64,000 bases of DNA, taken from NCBI RefSeq assembly GCF_036785885.1, contig NC_092320.1, positions 14,199,557 to 14,263,556 of the forward strand, in the 5' to 3' direction. This stretch comes from Coffea arabica (taxonomy: Eukaryota > Streptophyta > Magnoliopsida > Gentianales > Rubiaceae). Position numbers and translations under genes: made by a program. Positions within the stretch are counted from its first letter, which is position 1, and each line of letters opens with the position of its first letter. Below the pieces are notes generated by a model. The model was not told where the DNA came from and did no database searches. It worked only from the letters and a program-made list of their open reading frames with translations. This document shows, one piece after another, positions 59,515 through 64,000 of this stretch.

Positions 59515-60970
59515 TCAAAAATTGAAGTACCAAGTGATATTGTTAGAACCCTTAAAAGAGGTAGATGAAATTATCCCTTTTGCATTGGGATTAGACTTGT
59601 CACCGGTACAAAAGAGCAGCAGGGCAGATGCAATTCCTAGTGATGCAGCAATTACATAAACCAAAAGCCATGATATTTGATAGTGAAGGTTCCATATTAC
59701 TGCAAATAGGATGGGGGCTACTGCAGTTGACATAACTGCAATTGGTTTGGACCATCTCTCTTCAGAAATCATTCAACCTAGTGCTCAGTGCGTATCCAAT
59801 GTGTGTGCAATCAAAAAATACATAATGTTTATGGTCATATATTTTAAATAAAATTTTTATTATTGGAGCAAACTTTAATCTTTTAAATATTTTTCATAAA
59901 ATAATAATAACCGTGCACTCAAAAAATACATAATATTTATGGTCATATATTTTAAATAAAATTTTTATTACTGGAGCAAACTTTAATCTTTTAAATATTT
60001 TTCATAAAATAATTTTATATGTAGTTATAATAATTAGGGATAGTTATGTTTAAAAAGTATGCTTAAATAGTTATAGATAGTTAAAGTAAAAATAGTTCTT
60101 AAAAGGGCAAAAATGAAAATTCATAAAGTGACAATAAATATTAACTTCAAACTCCTTCCTCAACCTTTATAGATTGTTAATTTCCTACGCAAGTCGAGGC
60201 AATTCTAGTATGCACATATTTTTCTGAATTAGCACCTTATGTATCTTTCGGTTCAACAAGTTGCGCATTATCCTCAGTTCTTCCAGGTGGGAGAATCATC
60301 ATCTGCAAATTCCAACCAAGGCAGATTCTACTTCTTTTTCCCCTTTTATAAGAATTTCCGATGCAAAAATGGAATCAACATAGATAAAATACAGAGCAAG
60401 GAAAAAAGAGCAGCCCACAAGTTGATTTTCCAATGATTATAATCAGCAGAAGGCAACAGAGGCATAAAAGCAAGAAAAAAACATTCCTTGTGAAGCAGGA
60501 AGAACTAATTTTTCTGCCTTGTTGACTTCCAACCACCGCACTGGATAAAAAAAAAAAAAAAAAGAGTGCACCTCCCAAAATGCTATTCAGGCCAATATCA
60601 TTCGTATTTCCATCTCCCATGAAAGAAATTATGCTAGCAAAATTGCCCGATGCGCCATCTCTAAGAGACAGTAAGAGTTACAGCAGCAATAGTTAGGGAA
60701 AGCTTCAAATGTCTTGATGAGCCCTCCAGTGAGGTTCAAAAGTAAGTGCTAGCAGTATCACCAAGGAGATAGAAAAGCAATACTAGCCAAATAGCAAGCA
60801 AAGTGTAACCAAGACCTATGCTGAATGTGCAGTAAAACAGCTCCAGATAGGAAATGTAGCCTTGTGGTTGACATCCCTGGTGGGATTTCACGTATAAGCC
60901 CTGTTCAAACTTGGTATTGCACTCTTGAAACCCTTCACAACCATCATCTTCATTCAACAAGAAGATTTGG
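59515..60970 (-). pseudogene. CCX-type cation/calcium exchanger pseudogene, copy B
   Basis: The N-terminal part (about 60390-60970) gives NEDDGCEGFQECNTKFEQG, QGYISYLELFYCTF, LGYTLLAIWLVLLFYLLGDTA and, after stops and a frameshift, an exchanger motif remnant (TIAAVTL, then GDGNTNDIGLNSILGGALF), followed by a VFFLLLCLCCLLLIIIIG membrane segment. The part at 59515-59772 (SEERWSKPIAVMSTAVAPIL) is the start of the second membrane half. The stretch between lacks most of the central region, and the distal exchanger repeat is missing. Plant CCX genes are usually single-exon, so the gap is a deletion or replacement. Confidence 0.8.
59805..60020 (+). repeat. 108-bp tandem duplication
   Basis: Copies at 59805-59912 and 59913-60020, nearly identical, between the two parts of the CCX pseudogene copy B. 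Confidence 0.85.
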
Positions 60971-61013
60971 CAGTTATTTAAGAAAAGGGTTCTTTTCCCT
61001 GATGAAGTTGTTT

Positions 61014-61127
61014 AGGAAATTTGAGTTTGAAGAATTGAGATTGATACTGATGCATAAGATGAGAAGGGGTAGGAAATTTGAGTTTGAAGACTTGAGATTG
61101 ATACTGATGCATAAGATGAGAAAGAGG
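61014..61127 (+). repeat. 57-bp tandem duplication in unit B
   Basis: Copies at 61014-61070 and 61071-61127 (aggaaatttgagtttgaaga). Unit A has a single shorter copy near 50890. Confidence 0.8.
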
Positions 61128-61961
61128 AAGATTACATTCAGAGAGACAATAAGACACCTGGCTTTGTGCATGTAGAGGAATAATCCCTTGGTGAAGCAAC
61201 TATAGGTAGAGGAAAATAGAAAGAAAGAGAGGGTTCTGCGTGGGAGAGAAAATTAATAAGGTTTGGTGTTGAAAGAATTGAGAATCCTAGCAAATTCCCT
61301 GTTATAGGGAACATGATTGAATAATTAGTATCATAACGGAGTCAATCTGGATTAGTGATTATACTAGGATCACATCTGAAATTGACTCGGGTCAAATAAC
61401 TGTAAAATGCTTCCCATTTATAACTAAGAAAATGTCATCTTTGGAGCTGGCAATTCCAATTACAAGTTTCCAAACATCACAAAAAGGGGAAAAGGAAGAG
61501 AAGTAGAAACAAACATCTTGCAATCAGTTGCTCACATGAAGTTTCAATATTCAATTCAATTTAAGAAGGTGAGTTAATAGAAAAAGGCATCCTGAACAAA
61601 AACCATTGTTTGGCCTAATCAGTTTTCAAGCTTCTGCACGAATTATATTTCAAGATCTTTATAGTGTACCTGATCAATATCAGCATTCAGGTTGTAAGAA
61701 ACTATAGATTATGTAACTAAAATTAAGACTAAAGGAAGATGAGATGTGCAGCCTAGTTGGTGCCGGGGAAATTTTAACCAAGAAGCTAAAAATCGAAGAA
61801 ACAAACAAAAAAACAAATCAAAGATTGGATTAAGTTTCACCGCTCCAGCTCAGTCCGCTTGGGTGCAGCAACGGCTAACTGTTTTAAAGGGTAAAATGGT
61901 AATTTCGACACAATAAAAAGTTCCCATCAACTAACCCATTAGTAGTAACAACATGAATTAT

Positions 61962-62021
61962 AAGTTCTGTCTGCTGAATTATCAAAAAAAAAAAAAAAAA
62001 AAAAAAAGTTCTGTCTGCTGA
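61962..62021 (+). repeat. Poly(A) micro-insertion with 16-bp direct repeats
   Basis: aagttctgtctgctga at 61962-61977 and 62006-62021 flank only attatc and about 22 As. A 16-bp perfect duplication plus a long tail is the signature of LINE-type target-primed insertion reduced to the tail. It lies about 0.4 kb upstream of the formin start codon. Confidence 0.75.
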
Positions 62022-62437
62022 TTTGTCGTTTTCGTTCTTTTTCTACGTGGGTGGTAATACGGCAATACACGTCGTCGTTTGAGTGCTGACGTGTCCCCTC
62101 CTTCCCACCCTGGAGTCGGGTCGTTTCGTGAATAACTAAATCCGGTATGATCCCTCACGCAGCTTTCTTTCTTCAGCTTCCATTTTCAGAAGAAACACTG
62201 AAATTACTCAAAAACAATAACGAAATCCGTAAAAGCTAACCAAAAAAATCGCATTTTCAAAATTTTCACGCTTGCGGGAGGAGAAAAGTAATCGAGAATC
62301 CCTGTCATTTTCCTCCAATTTCGATTACGTATACGCATACGCGTACGTAAATGTACGTGCATATCTGTACAGAGACGATCATTCGGTAATTGAAAGGTGT
62401 ATTTATTATAGTATAAATTATTTTGGAGAAGTGAAAA
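62022..62437 (+). promoter_or_regulatory. Presumed promoter and 5' leader of the formin gene
   Basis: Less AT-rich than the preceding DNA and free of stop-dense repeat debris. A pyrimidine-rich stretch near 62165-62180 could be the transcription start area. Inferred from position only. Confidence 0.4.
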
Positions 62438-64000
62438 ATGGCACTGTTGCGGAAATTGTTTTATCGGAAGCCGCCCGATGGACTCCTGGAGATCTCCGAG
62501 CGTGTTTACGGTTTGTTCTGCGATATCTATCATCGTATATTTTGTAATTCTGGTGTTTTGAGCTGAATATTTGTTGCTTGGTTGTATTGTATGGATTGTG
62601 TCAAATTAACTGTACGAGTGTACGTTAATTTTGAAATTTTGGTGATTTGAAGTTCAGTAACGTCGTTGAAATGTGAACTAATTTTGATTGTATTAATAAA
62701 TACATACCATGTTAGGATTTTTTTTCAAGGATTAATGTCGAATTGGAAGGTAATGCATTGGTTGGAGTTGTTTTGATTAGCATTACAGCAATGAAAGTTC
62801 AACTGAGATAGTGGAATGCAATTTGATTTCATGTTTCTTGAGTAAATGCAGTTTGCATTTGTAAGGTTTTTTCTGTTAAATTTCCATAAATGAGTTGTTG
62901 ATGACGTCGTCGTGGTCTCGAAGCACTGTGTAAGGAGTTAGTTTGCTGGTTATATGGGGAAAGAAGGACTAATTCCTCTAGGTGTTAGTCAAAATCATAG
63001 TGGTCGATGTTAGTCTTTAGGTGGTCTAGAGCCTGTTTCTGATTAATGAAAATCTCTTGGAAACCTTGACAGTGTGTTGCTTTTTGCAAGGTTTTAAAAT
63101 GCTAAAGATGTTGACAGTAGCGCCTCCCTTGCAGCTTCTCCAAATCAGCTTTCTTAAGCTTCAAATAACTTATTCATTGTCTGCAACTAAGTCAGGCCCT
63201 TAGAATTGGTCCGACTGAGCAAGCGTTATGCACGTGCAGCAATGGCAACAGGTGTACAGAATAAGATTAGGTGCATACCTGAAGGACGTTGATGTCCATT
63301 TCCATAACTCTCTTGAAATGTTTTCAAGATGGTTTTGACAATGGAATTCCGAGAACATGTGCAAATAGAGACATTTTAATTACACGGAACAAATTTTAAC
63401 ACTCCGAGGAGAGCTGCGTGTACTCATTTAGTTTTTCTACACAAAGAAGGAATCTATAAGGTCTTCTCTTGTTTTGAAATAAATAAATGTTTTTGCAGAA
63501 AGTTTCTATATGAAGGAATCGATGAAGATGGAAATTAAAATAGTCACACGTTGTACTGATCATTATCTGCTTTATTTCTGTTTTGGTGGATATTTTCTTG
63601 AAATAAATTGTAAGTAGAAAAAACTTGAATCACCTTCAATCACTTTTTCCTTGTTTGCTTTTTCTCCTTTTCTCCATTAGCATCAAATTCATCTACCTGG
63701 AGTGTTAAAATTGTCACAGCTTTTTTAAATATAATTTTTAAGCATTTCTTCAAAAGATGCTTTTCAGGAATTTTTAGGAATATTATTTGGCAAGCCATGT
63801 CTGAAATTAGAGAATGCTGCTGGAAATGTGATCCATTTTTCTTTTGCAAAGCTGTAGTACTGATAGAACATGTATGTCATGTCCTTTCAAGACAAGATGG
63901 TAGCAGAAAATATTGAGGTGATCTGTCCTGTTTGGGAGTGTTTTCAATTGCTTCATGGGTTACATTTACCACAACCTTTTAGTGACCAATCAGTAGCTTA
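62438..64000 (+). CDS. Class II formin, first coding exon and first intron (3' partial)
   Basis: ATG at 62438 opens MALLRKLFYRKPPDGLLEIS, then ERVY. Exon 1 is 62438-62510 (24 codons plus one base), ending at a donor GTTTGT. This is the hallmark N-terminus of plant class II formins (AtFH13/14/18/20), whose PTEN-like domain precedes the Pro-rich FH1 and actin-nucleating FH2 domains. Class II formins nucleate actin and bundle actin or microtubules. I find no exon matching the next expected segment (VFDCCF) before 64000, so the rest of the window is intron 1, at least 1490 bp. Confidence 0.88.

Larger units (their letters stand above)
52690..61810. repeat. Segmental duplication, unit B
   Basis: Second, larger copy of unit A. 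It is expanded by hAT-3 (52881-53522), a solo LTR (54173-56417) and an additional 57200-60290 segment that holds the C-terminal part of the CCX pseudogene. hAT-3 and the LTR are absent from the matching sites of unit A, so they arrived after the duplication. Confidence 0.85.

Noticed and set aside
62272..62547. Plus-strand 91-codon ORF over the formin start
   Set aside because: It is in another frame; the class II formin N-terminus begins at 62438 and ends at a good donor, so this ORF is a shadow.
1..64000. CRISPR arrays, tRNA or rRNA genes, operons
   Set aside because: No regularly spaced repeats, no cloverleaf with a convincing T-loop, and spliced plant genes throughout. A few ggttcga-like words occur only inside hAT-like elements.

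Overview
The window is nuclear DNA of a flowering plant, most likely a eudicot. It carries spliced genes with GT-AG introns for plant-specific proteins, AT-rich intergenic DNA, plant L1-type LINEs, hAT-like DNA elements, and Copia and Ty3/gypsy LTR debris. The species cannot be read from the sequence.

Layout, left to right. (1) 81-7399, minus: UBP23-type ubiquitin-specific protease, nine exons visible, last exon beyond the left edge. (2) 8589-12717, plus: a 5'-truncated L1-type LINE (LINE-A) with a 10-bp target-site duplication. (3) 14550-16832, minus: a single-exon PLS-class pentatricopeptide-repeat gene, apparent ortholog of Arabidopsis At4g04370. (4) about 17.8-25.2 kb, plus: a nearly full-length LINE of the same general type (LINE-B) with an intact gag-like ORF1 and a decayed ORF2, its 3' part split by a hAT-like element. 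(5) 25.2-30.6 kb: AT-rich intergenic DNA with microsatellites. (6) 30635-31960, plus: an intronless BTB/T1 protein gene. (7) 33437-39473, minus: FAD6, the plastid omega-6 fatty acid desaturase, ten exons. (8) 41-47 kb: a repeat-rich stretch with a Copia solo LTR, a hAT-like element inside an older inverted-repeat element, a chromodomain gypsy relic and a LINE fragment. (9) 47.45-61.8 kb: a large tandem duplication. Each unit carries a broken kelch-like gene and a broken CCX-type cation/calcium exchanger gene, and the second unit is enlarged by a hAT-like element and a 2.2-kb solo LTR. (10) 62438-62510, plus: first coding exon of a class II formin that runs off the right edge.

Five genes look functional: UBP23, the PPR gene, the BTB gene, FAD6 and the formin. 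They act in unrelated processes: deubiquitination, organelle RNA metabolism, a BTB adaptor role, plastid lipid desaturation and actin organisation. The convergent BTB-FAD6 pair matches the Arabidopsis neighbours At4g30940-At4g30950, as recalled, so it looks like conserved synteny. I see no new multi-gene system. The most unusual signals are a set of tiny poly(A) insertions flanked by direct repeats, one ending in the same bases as LINE-A's 3' end; stop codons in the LINEs that fall mostly at tryptophan positions; and a cluster of short tandem duplications in the 47-62 kb block.
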